In this document: piece after piece, positions 1 through 12,700 of the stretch
How positions within the stretch are numbered: the first letter of the stretch is position 1
Layout of the letters: every line of letters begins with the position of its first letter
NCBI GenBank assembly: GCA_026261815.1
Contig: JAMPIT010000230.1
Span: 1,497,501 to 1,561,500 of the forward strand
From: Monarcha castaneiventris obscurior
Lineage: Eukaryota > Chordata > Aves > Passeriformes > Monarchidae
Direction of reading: 5' to 3'
Length of the DNA stretch: 64,000 nucleotides
Translations under genes and position numbers: made by a program
The notes under the pieces: generated by a model
Told to the model about the DNA's origin: nothing
Database searches by the model: none
What the model saw: only the letters and a program-made list of their open reading frames with translations

Positions 1-3000
1 TGGTTTTGATTAAACAGTTGTTCTCAGTGCTGAATTCTATTCTGTAAGGGCGGTGGGGGGAAAGCCCAAAAACTTCTTTAAAGTATTGAGTTCACTTTTA
101 AACCTTCTACTCACAGAGCAGCTGCTTGTCCAAGTGTGACTCTAATACTGGTAATGAATGGTCCATTCTGTCTCTCAAAAGTTTCAATACAACATTTTTT
201 TCAATAATAACTTGTATTTACTGAAACTGTGGCATATTTGTTCTCCTTCAAATGCAGCAGCTATTCAGCACAGCACGAAGATGCACTGTAAGATGTGATA
301 TCTCTGACAATGGGTATATCAGCCTGCCTGCAGCTCTGATGCTGAGCCAGATGTGTCACTGGGAGCACACAATGTTCAGCCTCATGAACTCCTTGGTAAT
401 TTTTTCCTGCCTCCTCAGCAGCAGGCAGCTCCCCAACACCTTCCAACCACTTTTTTTTTTTTTTGTTAGAGTGTTGGGAGAGGGAATTGTGTTTTGTTTT
501 CTTCAGGATAAATTCAAATCTCCATTTTCGTTCTTCACTTAGCAACTTGACTCAATTTGTGTATTTTCTGGATGTAGGGGTTTTTTTTCTGGGTAAGTTT
601 GTTACCTGACTTTTGAGGTGTTTGTGGATACAGACTTCATTCATTCAGGCTTGAAGAGGGTGTCCAGATAGAGGAAGGTGAGAAAAGCTGGATGCAAACT
701 CTTTTTTCCCCTTTGCTTTCAGTCGTGGTGGGTGAGGGAGCCCTGACAAGTCTGTGGGCACTTTGCCATTTCACTTCCAACTCACTTCCACTGGAATCAT
801 CCTTGCTTTTGTTTCACAGCGAGATCCAGGTCAGGCAGATGGCTCCTGTTAATGAGATGAAGCATGAATGAGGAAAGGGATTTTTATACTTGCTGGGTTA
901 GAGAAGCTCTTGATCCACACTCAACAGGGAAGAAGACTGAATTGGGAGGAGATTTTTTTTCTGGGGGCAGCAGCTGCTCCCTCTGCTTTCCCTGTCACTG
1001 AATTTCCACCTCAGTCCAAAAGTTGGGGCTCCTTCCCCTCACTGCACCCTGCCAGCATCTCCCACGTGATGCTGGGAAGCTGTGTAGATGCCCTGTGGTG
1101 GTGTCTCCCACACTCTTGTCTGTTTCAGGGATCTCTATTTATAACACAGTACAGGAAGAAGGATTTTCTCCCTGTCCCACGTGAATGTGGTCCAGCAAAA
1201 TGAGAAAAAGCTTGTAGGGGCCACGTTCTTGAGGGCAAGGTAGCATCTGCTTCATGCTGGAGACCTTGAGGAGCAGCAGGAGCATGGGCTCTTTGATGAG
1301 GATACCATTAATGAGAGGCTTTCTGAGCAGACGTGGAAATCACTCTCCAATGTGGAGGAATGTAAATCCTTGTACTTTTTCTCCTGCTTAACCTTCACTG
1401 ATCAAGAGCAAGAAAATTCCAGATGTTTGGTTCTGTTGGTCACCATCAACATGTGGTATGGAAGGTCTGTTCACAGAACAAAATCCCCTCCCCATAGGTC
1501 TGTTTGTTCTCTCTTTGCTCGTTCATTCTGACCTGCTTTGTCTCCCAGAAAGTCCTCTGTACTACAAGACAGAACTTGAGGGTTTGTCAAATCACTGAAG
1601 TGTTGAATAATAACTGTACTACTGTTCTTAAGCAACTTGTCATGGTCTAGAGTAAGCTTTGTGCTAAAGAACTAATAGGATAAATCTGTTACTTTGGCCA
1701 GCTTCTTCTCTAAAGTGAAATAGCTCCTTACCTTTGAATACAGACTGTTCTGAAAAAAAGCAAAATAGTGTGTGGCCTGTCACTTGGTGCTCAGTGAGCC
1801 CACACATGACCATAGAGAGCATTAGTGAGCAGCACAATGCTGGAACTTGTGTTCCAAACTAAAAATTCTGTAGCTAAAGGAAAAGATAGGATTTATCATT
1901 CCATCTGTATATAGCATGGAAAAAATAAAGCCCATGAGAAAAAAAAAAACCAAACCCTGATTTCAATGGCTGGGGACAAATCAGTTCCTGGGTTGTCTTA
2001 GGGATACAATAGAGAAAATTTTGGCATTCTAGGAACAGCTTTGTTCTGTTACCAACATCAGGAGCTCGTGGAAAGCCTTCAACAAATGCGCTCATCCGTC
2101 ATCTCTTTCAAACGATGCTGTTATGACCCATTTCCCTTCCTGTTCCAAGGCATTAGGAAATGAGGCAGGACACTTGGAAGAAGTTTCCCAGAGCAGGCTT
2201 GTTTTTCAAAAGCATTTGCCTGCTCATGTGCACTTTAACTTTCCCAGCAGACTCTTGCAGTTCTCTTTCTCTTCGTTTTTCCTGTTCTCATCACTCTCGC
2301 TACTGTTTGGATTTTTGCATAGGTATTTCCAGGGTTCCTCTTAAGAAATTTGCTTGTTTCCCACTTTTTTTTTTTTTAATTTAATTTAAGAAATTCTGTG
2401 AGAAAAATTAAGGAAACAGTAGTGCAAATCCCTTAGAAACCTTGGTTTTGGGTTCCCATGAAAGACAGTTCCACTAACAGGACATTAACGTAGTGAATTA
2501 AAATTTTTCCTATTCTTATTGCTATTACCCTGAGGAAAACTTGGATTCTTACCAGCTTTTGTGTGTGTGGTTTTCTAGAAATCAGGTACTTTTTACCGGT
2601 GCCACATTTTTGTTAGTTCATGGTAGTTGCTGCTCTCTAGTTGCTCTTTCAGCTTCTCAGGATTTTGGGCAAACTTCAGTAAAGATTCCTGCTGAGCAAC
2701 ATTAAAAAAAGAGCACTTTAAAAATAAAACTGAATTACTTCTTTTTGTCAGTGATGTCTCAACACTGGTAGACTTGAAAACAAATAAGCAGGAGGCTTCT
2801 TCAGCTGGAAGAGGCTGTTCTAGTGTTGAAAACAGCCCTTTCAATAGTTCCTCTGCTGGAGATCAGAGCCTGTGTTGTCCAAATATTAAAGAATGAAATC
2901 ATCTACCCAAGCAACATCTATGCTAGAAGGATCAGCTTCCTTTTTTATGTGCTATGCCCACCAGAAAACAAAGTTGGTTTTGAAGGGTTAGCAAGATGAG

Positions 3001-3714
3001 AAAACAGAGTTCCAGCTTCAAAAATCTCTTACAAAATTTGAGTGCCCCTGTGGCCCAGCTTTGTCCATTTCAGAGCTGTCCTTGTTCTGGATGCCCGAGG
3101 ATGAGAAGGAAAGGTCAAGGTGGCCAAGACTTCGCTGCCTTCTCCCAGGTGCAGTGCAAAAGTGAGACCATGGGAACAGCACTGGCACTGCTGCTGCTTT
3201 CTGGGGTAGAAAGTGGGATTCCTTGGATTAGTTTATCATCTTCACGTCCTTCTCAGACTTTTTTGCTGTTGCCTAAGTGAAAATGCTGTTTTTTTCAAGT
3301 CGGTTGTCTCGAATGAAGTTGAGTTCAAGGAGTGGGGTTCTGCCCTGCTGCCAGGGTCTGGCTCAGCCTCTTGTTGCTGCAGTGAAAATTGACAAATATA
3401 CCCATTAGTAGATCTTAAAGCTGAAAAAGTTCCAGTAAATACAGGTACTTTCTTATTGCCATCTCTTATTAATCATAGCATGGGTTTTATCAGTCCAGTC
3501 TCCTAAAAATCATAAATGCCAGTATACTAACAGATCATTTCAGCAACTAAAATGCAAAATCCTGTTTTTATTTTTTTTTTTTTTTACCCTGGTTTCTTGA
3601 ATACTTTGAACTTTTGGTTTAAAATGTTTGAGTGCTACATTTACTGCTCCAGACCTTTGTTCTACCCTTTAAAAGCCATTACCCTTACAGTGATTTTTTT
3701 TTCTTTTTCCCCAG
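1..3714 (+). other. CTDSPL: CTDSPL intron (3' part) before the microexon
   Basis: No exon was recognised. The preceding coding exon, expected to encode the FFCCFRDYN-type palmitoylation/linker region, was looked for and not found, so it lies upstream. Content is AT-rich unique sequence with short T tracts (449-463, 2366-2378, 3569-3586). The intron ends in a strong pyrimidine tract. Confidence 0.75.
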
Positions 3715-3747
3715 GGTGACCAGATGCAGGTCATGCCTATACCAAGT
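3715..3747 (+). CDS. CTDSPL: CTDSPL 33-nt microexon ([11 protein letters not shown]), probably alternatively spliced
   Basis: A strong pyrimidine tract ending ttttccccag at 3714 is followed by 33 nt encoding [11 protein letters not shown], then a donor gtatgt at 3748. Length is a multiple of three and both junctions are phase 0, so skipping keeps the frame. Human CTDSPL is known as two forms differing by 11 residues at this position (GDQRQVIPIPS, from memory), so this is the bird counterpart of that cassette exon. It lies just before PPAKYLLP, at the border of the variable N-terminus and the catalytic domain. The donor (AGT|gtatgt) is not a perfect consensus, which fits optional use. Confidence 0.88.
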
Positions 3748-6700
3748 GTATGTATTTTTATCCCTTTTTCTTTTAATAATTTTCATGACTTTTGCTTTGA
3801 TTCATTTTATGTTGCAGTCTAACAGGTCTGTTTTGTGTTGCATGTTAACAAAAGGATTTTATGTTCTGTCTGTAATGTTGTATCCCCAGAGGTGAACTGA
3901 GCTGCATGTGTTCTGCAGGGACTGAAAGAAGACTTTGGGTTTTATCTGGGTTCCATCTGAATTTTTAGCATTTTGGAAACACGTGAAGTAGCCTGAAAGT
4001 TGAAGTTATTTATTTTAATAGAGGCGAAAGGTGACTCATCACCACTATGTGACACACAGTTACAAAAACCTTTTCCTCTCATTTCCCCCTATATTCCAGT
4101 TGAAAAGAGGAGTTGGAAACTGCATAATTTATTTGAAATAAGTCACGTTAAGAAAGCAGAGCACACTGACTATTGCTCATTGCTGCACTTGCTTGAGATG
4201 ATGCTCTTGGTGTCAGCTGCTGCTTTATGGGCCTTAATATTTCTGTTTATCTTCCCTGGATTAAACTTGGAATGCTGTTTGGCATCTGAATTATTTTTCA
4301 GAGCTAAATAAAAGGAAGAAAAAAACCAAGTCCTTTAAACTGAAGCTTTTAATTTGATTAGTTTTCACCTTTTTTGGTCAAAAAGCTGCTCTTTTTTTTA
4401 TGAGGATGAAAGCTTAGGCTTTGTAAAGCTGAAAATACTTTTTTTTTTTGGAGCTCTTTTGCTGTTTACGATACTTCATCATTGCAGAGTTTCCCAGAAC
4501 ACAGCAGTGCTGATGTGTGGAGATAATGACCCAGCCCTCTTGTTTGAGATACTTGGTAGCCTTTAAAGACCTGGATATTCCCCAAGATGCCATTCTTTGC
4601 CTTCTTTCCCTTCCTTCTCACGTAGCCCAGCATTGTAAAACCTCCTGTAAGAAGCCCCCTGTCTGTGCTGCAGAGCAGCAGTGCCAGGAGATCACTGTGG
4701 CTGTGCAGATCTTCCCTCTTCCAGCAGCTTTTCTTGGGTTTGAGAGCTGTTGGAAATTCCTCTTCATTGCTTACCTGGTACTTCTGAGACGGCTCGAGCA
4801 TGGTGTGCATGCAGACAGGCATGGACATGCATGTGGTTTGTATTTCTGCAAGTCTAGGAATAGAAAACCTCGGGTTTAAATCAGAAAATACTGATTTCCA
4901 AACTACTTTTCTTTTTTACATACCTGCCAAATTCTGTTAGGTGACTGTAGTTGCTCCACCAGGAATTATTTGAACATGGAACATGTTCTGGCTGTGCTCT
5001 GACCTGGAATAAAAATCTTTCCCAAGAGTGACTGTAGGTTCTAACAGAATAAGAATTCAAACAGAACAAAATTTTGGAAGGATAAATGAGTGCAGCTTTG
5101 ACAGGAACAGAAAAGAAATGAGATGCTTTGTTAGAACACTGTCTTTGCAATGTTAAAGCAGCGCTCTGTTAGATTTGGGCAGTGCTAGGAAAATGAATGA
5201 TTCCAGAAGGGATATCTTTTTTTTGTTCTCTATTTTTTTTTAATTTTAAGCTCAGCTGTAATTTTGCAGACATATATTCCCAGCACTAACAAGGCAGTAA
5301 AATCAACTTATCTCTGCAGTCATGACGTAGAGTTCTGAGCGAGCAGGTGACTTTAAACACTCCTTCCCCTTCTCCAGTGCCATCTGATGCTTCTTGCAGC
5401 AGGACACAGGAGTGTTGTCAGGCAACCATCGCCCTCGGGCACTGGTGTGACATTTACTCTCCAGTATCAAAGTGCCCCTGGCTCTCAGGAGCCAGGCAGC
5501 AGCACCGTGTAATCCTCTAAATAAAGGCTCAAGGGAGCTGCACGTGGAGAAAGTGCTAGGAAAGAAAATGCAGCGTTACGTTAGGAAAAACTCCTAAAAT
5601 TGAAGTGTTGCTCTGCTGGTTTTAGGAGGGGTGTTGGTCCTGAGTGCTGGAGCCCAAAGGTTTGCTCCAAGACAGCTCTAATTGTGTGTTTCAGGCCCAT
5701 TAAGGCAGAAATTCTTGATGCTCTGCTACCTAGGGATGAGAACTGGGCTGTGTGAACTGCGTGTCTTGTACAAACCAGGAGAAAAATCTTCTAGAACAGA
5801 CACAGAGTGAGCTTGGTCACAATTAAGTGGACATTTACTTTTTACAGGGCTCATTGCAAATGTCATCACTTCAAGCGTTTAGAGAATTCCTGAGTGACTC
5901 AAAAAGAGCTCTGCCCACTCCCCACCTTCAAATTGAAACCTCCAGTCAAAATACAAGGATTTCTGGAGCTTTATTGTGCTTTTGATCGTGCATTAAACCT
6001 GGCAGTGTGCTGAGGTCACCTGTTTGAAAGCTTCCATTGCTTTATGTGCGTTGTGCAGTGCTTTTATTTGCATTTATGTGTGCAGTTCAGTGAAATGGAT
6101 CTTCTGCTCAATCAGATTTGTCCTGTATTAATTGCACTGAATTTAAAAGCTTGACTTAATACAGATTTTTGTTTGGTTATTGATAAAGATGACTGCTAAA
6201 CAAAAAATATTCCAGCTTCAACTTAAGTTCTTCAGAAAATAGAAATAGCATTAGTTTGGGGGTTTTTACAATATGAATTTTATCCTGTCTCTATCTCATT
6301 TTTGAAGCTGTTTCCAGATAAGGCATAGATTAAACAGCAGCATAATTGATTATTTTCCTAATACTGCAAAATTACTTATTTTTAGGGCTGAAATAAACAC
6401 AAAATTTTAGAAAAAGGCAAACCCAAAACATTCCCAGCTGACACATTTTGATAGACCTGATTAAAAATCTATTAAATGTAGCTCAGCATGCCTGTGTTTT
6501 CATGGATTTTTCTCAGCTTTGTTTGGAAAGGAGTATGGTAAGGAAATAGAATCATAAAGTAGTTTGGGTTGGAAGGAAACTTTAAAAAATTATCTCGTTC
6601 CAACCCCCAAATCAAAGCAGACCCATAGCAGCTTCACTATTTTGTGTTCTTTTGAATGAAGAGGTTGGTGGAAATCCAAAGCCACGCTCATGCACCATCT

Positions 6701-9700
6701 TAATGAGATGTTGTTAAACTTCTCTTAAACAACTCTTAAAGGAGTTGGAGTGTCCATTTCTTTTGTTCAGCTTAAAATTCCACTCTTAACGAGTGGTATC
6801 AAAATTACCCCTCAGAATCCCTGCAGGAGTTAAATCTTAGCACAGGGATATTGAGGGTTTTTCTTACTTGTCCTCACCTACATTAGATAATTCCTTGTTG
6901 GAACTTTTTCTAGAAGAAATTTTGGGAACTGCCTGTTCCACAAGAGGAGCTCTGGCAGCTGTGTTTTAAGTAGGAATCATTTCTCCTCTGTCAGAGTATT
7001 TCTGCACAGAACTGCTGGGAGAAGCTGTTAGCCCTGCAGAGTGCAGCCCAAAGCGTGAGCTGAGGAGGACACGAACACTAAATTAATGTGCTGCACTTAG
7101 GCTTGACAACATTGCCAGCAGAGAGAGGAGCAGAAAGGGCTTATTAATTCTGATACTTGTCTCTGTGGGAAATACGGGCCTACAGGGAGGAGAGCTGATG
7201 ATTGTTCTATACAGTGAATTTCTGCAAGATCTGTGTTGACCAGCTGTTTATGCTTCAACCAAAAGTCCTGTTCTCTTGCCGCCACCATCCCCTTTTTTTT
7301 TGTTTTTTTCTTAGGGAATATACTATTTCCACGGGACTGAAGCAGTGCAGCAGTCGTTTCACTACAAGGTCTGTTGAGCTGATCAGCCACGAGACCTGGC
7401 TGGAATGCATAAATCCCAAACAGTGACTAGTTTAACTTGTATACAATTTGTGTCTTGTTGGAATTGAAGACCAAGCCAGTGAGATACCACGTGTTATTTT
7501 TCTGCTGAGTTCTGTGGAAGTCTGCAGCCTTTCGGGGAGTGTTGCATAGTAAATATGAGTTGCTGTTAGCCACAATTAAATATCCTTAATTATCTCAGAT
7601 ATCTTTAAAGCTGATATGTGTAAAAATAAAAATAAAAAATCAATGTTCCATAACTGTTCACTGTTAACTGTGATGGAAGTCTGGTATTTAGAACTCTCCT
7701 TGGGTATGTCTCCATTAGCAAGAAAATTAAAACACGATGTTGAGTAATGCTTGTTTTTGCCTAAAAGCTTTGCTACCCTTGACAGGTGGAAATTGCTTTT
7801 GATCAGAAAGCTTGAACAGCAAAACAAATGGGCTGATACTTTGCATACAAATCCTTTCAAGTTCCTAAAAACCTCAAAATTGCTACCCTTACTCTCAAGT
7901 CCTACACCAGCTATTGAGCAGCCTCACAACTTGTAGTGACTTCAGCTTCCCAATAATTTCCTTATCCCTGTTACATTATCAGAGGGTGAATGTTTTCACA
8001 GTTGAGGGCAACAGAATTGCAGTTTGTGAAATGGAAAATTTATTTCTTCTGGTCCTCAAACATGTGAATTTAAGGAAACCTGATCAGGTTGAACTCAAGA
8101 TGCCACAGCTTGTAGGAGAGTTGCTTGTGCCCTTGTTGGATCGAGTTAGGTCAGTAATTGCACGTGATCTCCTAAAGCAGTACTGAAAAGGGAGAGAAAC
8201 TCTCACCATAACCAGCACCTCTGCATAGCCACCACAGGTGAATTGTGCCTGTCCCAGCCACTTCTTTAGAGAAAGCAGAGGTGCAGGTGGGTGAAAGAAA
8301 CAGTCACAGGTTGCCTCTCTGTGCAGTCAGGGAATTTGGGTTCTCAGAGATGAAAGTTCTTGCATTTTGTAGTCCTTGGTGTGTGCCCATCCTTTTCTTG
8401 ATGACAAATGCAGCAGTTTCCAGCTAAAAAACTAAAGGTATCTGTGGTAGGACAGTGCTCATTTTTTCCATATGCATATTTTTCCATATATTTTCCATAG
8501 ATATAGGTATTTTCAGTTTGGTAAGGAATTCACATAGCAGAAGGAATTTCTGGCTTTGAACTGCTTGTGCAGATTAATGCAGTCAAAAATTCAAAGGAGA
8601 TAAGAGTTTTGAGTACAACAATAAACTGAACTATTATTTTTTTTAAAAAGTATGTTTAAGGTTTTTTGGGATGTTCCTACCTTTTTTCATCTTCAAAGAC
8701 AAGAACTATTGGAACATGAGTTCTGAAGATTATTGTCTTTAAATGGGTTGAATTTATCTTTCAATAAGCTTTTAGTTTATTTAGGTTGCAAGTTTGGATC
8801 CTTAGGAATATGAAAATTTGAGGTTGGGTGCTGAATACCTTTTAGGCTTTGAATGGGAGGGAGAAACCAAAATTCTTTAGGTCTTGTCCTAGCTGCCAAC
8901 GAGGAGAGGTGGAACTGAAGCAGTTGTGGAACTGTCCATAACCTAGGCAGAGTGTTGTATGAATTGCAGCCTGGTTGGGTTGTGATGGATGGAGCCTTTG
9001 CAGGCATTAGGCAGAAGCTGTTTTAATTTGAAGGTCGTTTTCAGATGTGTGCTGGGAGGAGATGCACTGAGACAAGTGGTTTATAGCTTCCAGTTTGGTG
9101 GCTGAGGGAACTGTTGTCGATGTTAATTGTAGGGAACTAAATCAATTTCATTGAACACTCCTAAAAATCCCCCAAGAACTCCTGCTTTAGCTAAATACAC
9201 TTAATTTAAGCCCAGAATCTGATTTTCTTAGGTGGTTCATTTAAACAAGGGCTTATTAGGCATCATTGGCTGGTATCTGTCAAGGTGACACTTGCATTCA
9301 GCCAGTGGTTGATAATCTGGAGGGTTTTTTTCATTAATTAATTTAATGAAATTAATTTCATTTCCTCTCAGTCTTGGGCTTCTCCCTGTTCATACTTTTC
9401 TATAAAACTAATCCTTCTCCTTCATCAAAAAGCCCCTCTCTGAGTGGCAGCAGCGTTTCAGCACCAAATGGAAGCATTCTCTCCCGTTTCTGTGATTTCA
9501 GAAAGTACCAAAATCTAAAGTAACTTATTTTTATTGCAAACTGGGGTGTTGAAGTGGGAAATGACCTGAAGAATATGGGGCTGTCAGCATTGCTCTCAGG
9601 AGAATTGTCAGTTCATGGGATTGGTGCCATTTTCAGTAAGGGCAGTGCTGTAGAAGAGCCCAGTTCAGGTTCTTCACTGCAGTTTTAATACCTTGACTGG

Positions 9701-12700
9701 GAGCATAATTCACATGGGAGTGGATACCACCCTCCTAAGTGGTAAAAACAAGAGTGAAGACATGTCCTGGAAGATTAAATTAGTAATGCTGTCTTCCAGC
9801 AGGATGGATTGCTCCATTTCAGCATTTTTCATGGCAAACAGAAATAATGATTTGTGCAAATGTCCATCAGCCTGATACGGTTGGAAGTGGCATTGACTGG
9901 AAGTAGTTTATCAACAGCAACCAAAACCAGACATTGGGAGAAGGGCCACTGGAAAAAGATGTTGTATCAAATATCCTGGTTTTCAGCTTTTTTTTAGCTA
10001 GTGGTGGTCTTCCACCATTTTAATTTCCATTGCTTTGGAGGTCATTCTAAACAAGTCTCTCATTTGGAAAATCATTTTAAAAAGAAAAGTCTTTGTATGG
10101 GTATTGCAACTGCATGAGCCATTAATATCCATACATGTCCTTGGGATGAGCCCAGAAAAGCATTTGATTTCAAGTCATGTATGCCAGCTCCCAGTAATTA
10201 CTAGAATAGTAATGTTGACAGAAGGGTGCCCCTTCCATAGAGGTTTTACTTTTTTTTTTTTGTTGTCTTCCTCTTTTCTTTTCATTTATAGCCACCAGCT
10301 AAATACCTCCTGCCAGAACTGACAGCATCAGACTATGGGAAGAAGTGTGTGGTCATTGATTTAGATGAAACTTTAGTGCACAGTTCATTTAAGGTAAGTA
10401 AATTCAAAAGGGATCTCTTGCAGCTTGAATCTGTCAGTGAATGCTGGAGGAACTGTTAAGCCTCTTAACACTTGAACTCCTCTCACAGCCTCTGCCTGGG
10501 AGTCCTCATTGCCTCTCCTATGATTATTCATCCTAATTTAGCTCTCAGGGGAGTAACTCCAGAGATCGCTGGGTTTATTTTGGTTTTTTGAGAAAATCAC
10601 ACTGACTGCAACAAGGCCCGGAATAGTTACTGACTTCATGGCTTTAAATATTCCAGCAAGGACCAGTGTTTTGAGCAGGTACAAAATTCGTTGCTTCGAA
10701 AATAGGGGGGTTTTTTTGCAGTTTAATTGATGCCATAGGTGGTGTAGGAGAATGGAGAATCAGCACAGCTTTATGCTCAGTTAGATGTGCCTTAAACCAG
10801 TAGGTTTTGTGCACCAGTGGTGGCTCTTCTCTCTTGCTGAAGGATGTTGTTTTCCTGGGGTCAGTCCTGATCACATAAGTGTTTTTAAGTGTTTCATTTT
10901 CAGAGCAGGGAAGCAAATACCATTTAGTTGTTGCTGATGAGTCAGTCCCCTTCAAGAGGCAACTTCTGTAACACTTCAGAGTTCAGCAGAGGGTGGAGGT
11001 ACTGGTGTTTTTCCTATTGTTGTAGTAGGGCTGAAATTAGGAGCCTTCAGAAATACAAATAGTCTAAATTGGCTCAGGGTACTGATAGCATTTCTGATTA
11101 GTACAGCTAATACTGATAAATGTCTGCTGGTTTTATACACTGATTGGAGAATTTATAAGAATTAATAATGTTACCTTGCTGCTACCAAATAAGATTAACC
11201 ACCCTTATTATCTTCTAGGTGCTTGCACTCCATTTTTCACTGCAAGCATCAACTCCACTTTTTAATCCTTCACTTCTTAGTTGCCAGTATTTAAAATGCA
11301 AACTTGTAATTCATGTTGTGGTTAGAATTTGGCAGCAGCCTCTCTTTGTTGACTTAAAGAAAACCTTATATGGAGATATTAGAACAAATATTCCTGTGCC
11401 TCAAACTGAAATGAAGAATTTTTTTCTCTTTTATTGTGCCTGATGTTATAGAACAATTTACAGTGGTGTGCAGGAACCTCTCAGCCTCCGTGCCAGATTT
11501 GTCTTCTGTACCCAGACTGAGCTTACTCTAGAGAACTTTTCAGGGAGATAAAAACCACAGCTGGATTGGGAAGGGAGAAGCCTTGCCTTCCTAAGGATCA
11601 AAAACAGGAAGGGAAAGCTGAATTTAAAAATCTAATTGTATATAATAAAAATTAAGCATCAGGCGTAGTGTTACCTGAAGGGTAAAAATACAAGTTTGCT
11701 TTCTGAATGCTGTGGGTAATTTTATACTGTGATTTTTTCCTGGTTTTTGAAACAAAATGAAGTTTGGTTTAGGTGGTTAATAATTATTTTTTTAACCATT
11801 TTAAAGAACTGCATGTTTAATGGTTGACACAGTTGCAAATCTCTGTTGTAGGACTGAGGTTTGCAGTTTCTTAGCAGGCTCCTTTTAATCCTCCCATTCA
11901 TTCAAATGATATTTAATGGGTATTTAAATGATGTTGAGTAGATGTTCAGGAAAACCAAAGGATTTTTATTCTTGATGATGAGCACCGAATAATGTTTTGT
12001 GTGAGGGAAAGAAAACTGGTCCTTTCTTGTGTGGGGTCAGTAAAGTTGGGCAGGTGTTGGAGTTTCTGCAGTATTTGAATCTTAGGGCTACAATGGTGTT
12101 ATTTCTTTACAAAACCCTGTGACTGGGGGTGTGTAAGAGAAAACCAAGTGCTGGAGGAAATTAATTTAGTTGTTTAGTAGCTGGCACTGGCCTGTGGTGC
12201 TGTTTGGGTTTTGTTTCATGAAGGGAAGTTCTTCAGGTGAATTAAGACCATTAATTGTCATCAAAAATAATGATACATTCCAGCAGAGCAGGGGTTTGAA
12301 CACCTGTGTGCACCCTGCTCTGCCTGGATAGTCAAGTTACTTCTGTAGGTTTTTAGTTTGTAGGGGTTTGGGGGTATTTGGGGGGTTTTTCTTCCATTAA
12401 AACATGTCTGCTCTAACCAGGCAGGTCCCCACTTAAAAGCTGGAAAAGCATACATAAATTTGAGAGTTTTAGTACAAAAGGCTTTATTTAAAACACCTGA
12501 TATTTTAGAATTCGTAATTCTGTTATGAAATAGGCTTCGTGTTTCAAATGCAGATTACATGTTTTTTTGACACAACCAGAGAGGCAGAATATTTAAAGTG
12601 CTCTTTATGAAAGCAGCAACATCTGAAGGAGGGTAATTCTCATCTTTTTATGCCCCTGCATATTTGTGAAGCTTTAAGGAGGTACTGGTCTTTCATGTTA

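Larger units (their letters stand above)
3748..10291 (+). other. CTDSPL: CTDSPL intron with one degraded CR1 fragment
   Basis: No coding exon seen. It holds the CR1 3' end at about 6547-6625, a (TAAAAA)-like run at about 7621-7640, and a perfect 18-bp palindrome at 9345-9362 in AT-rich DNA. The rest is unremarkable unique sequence. Confidence 0.8.
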
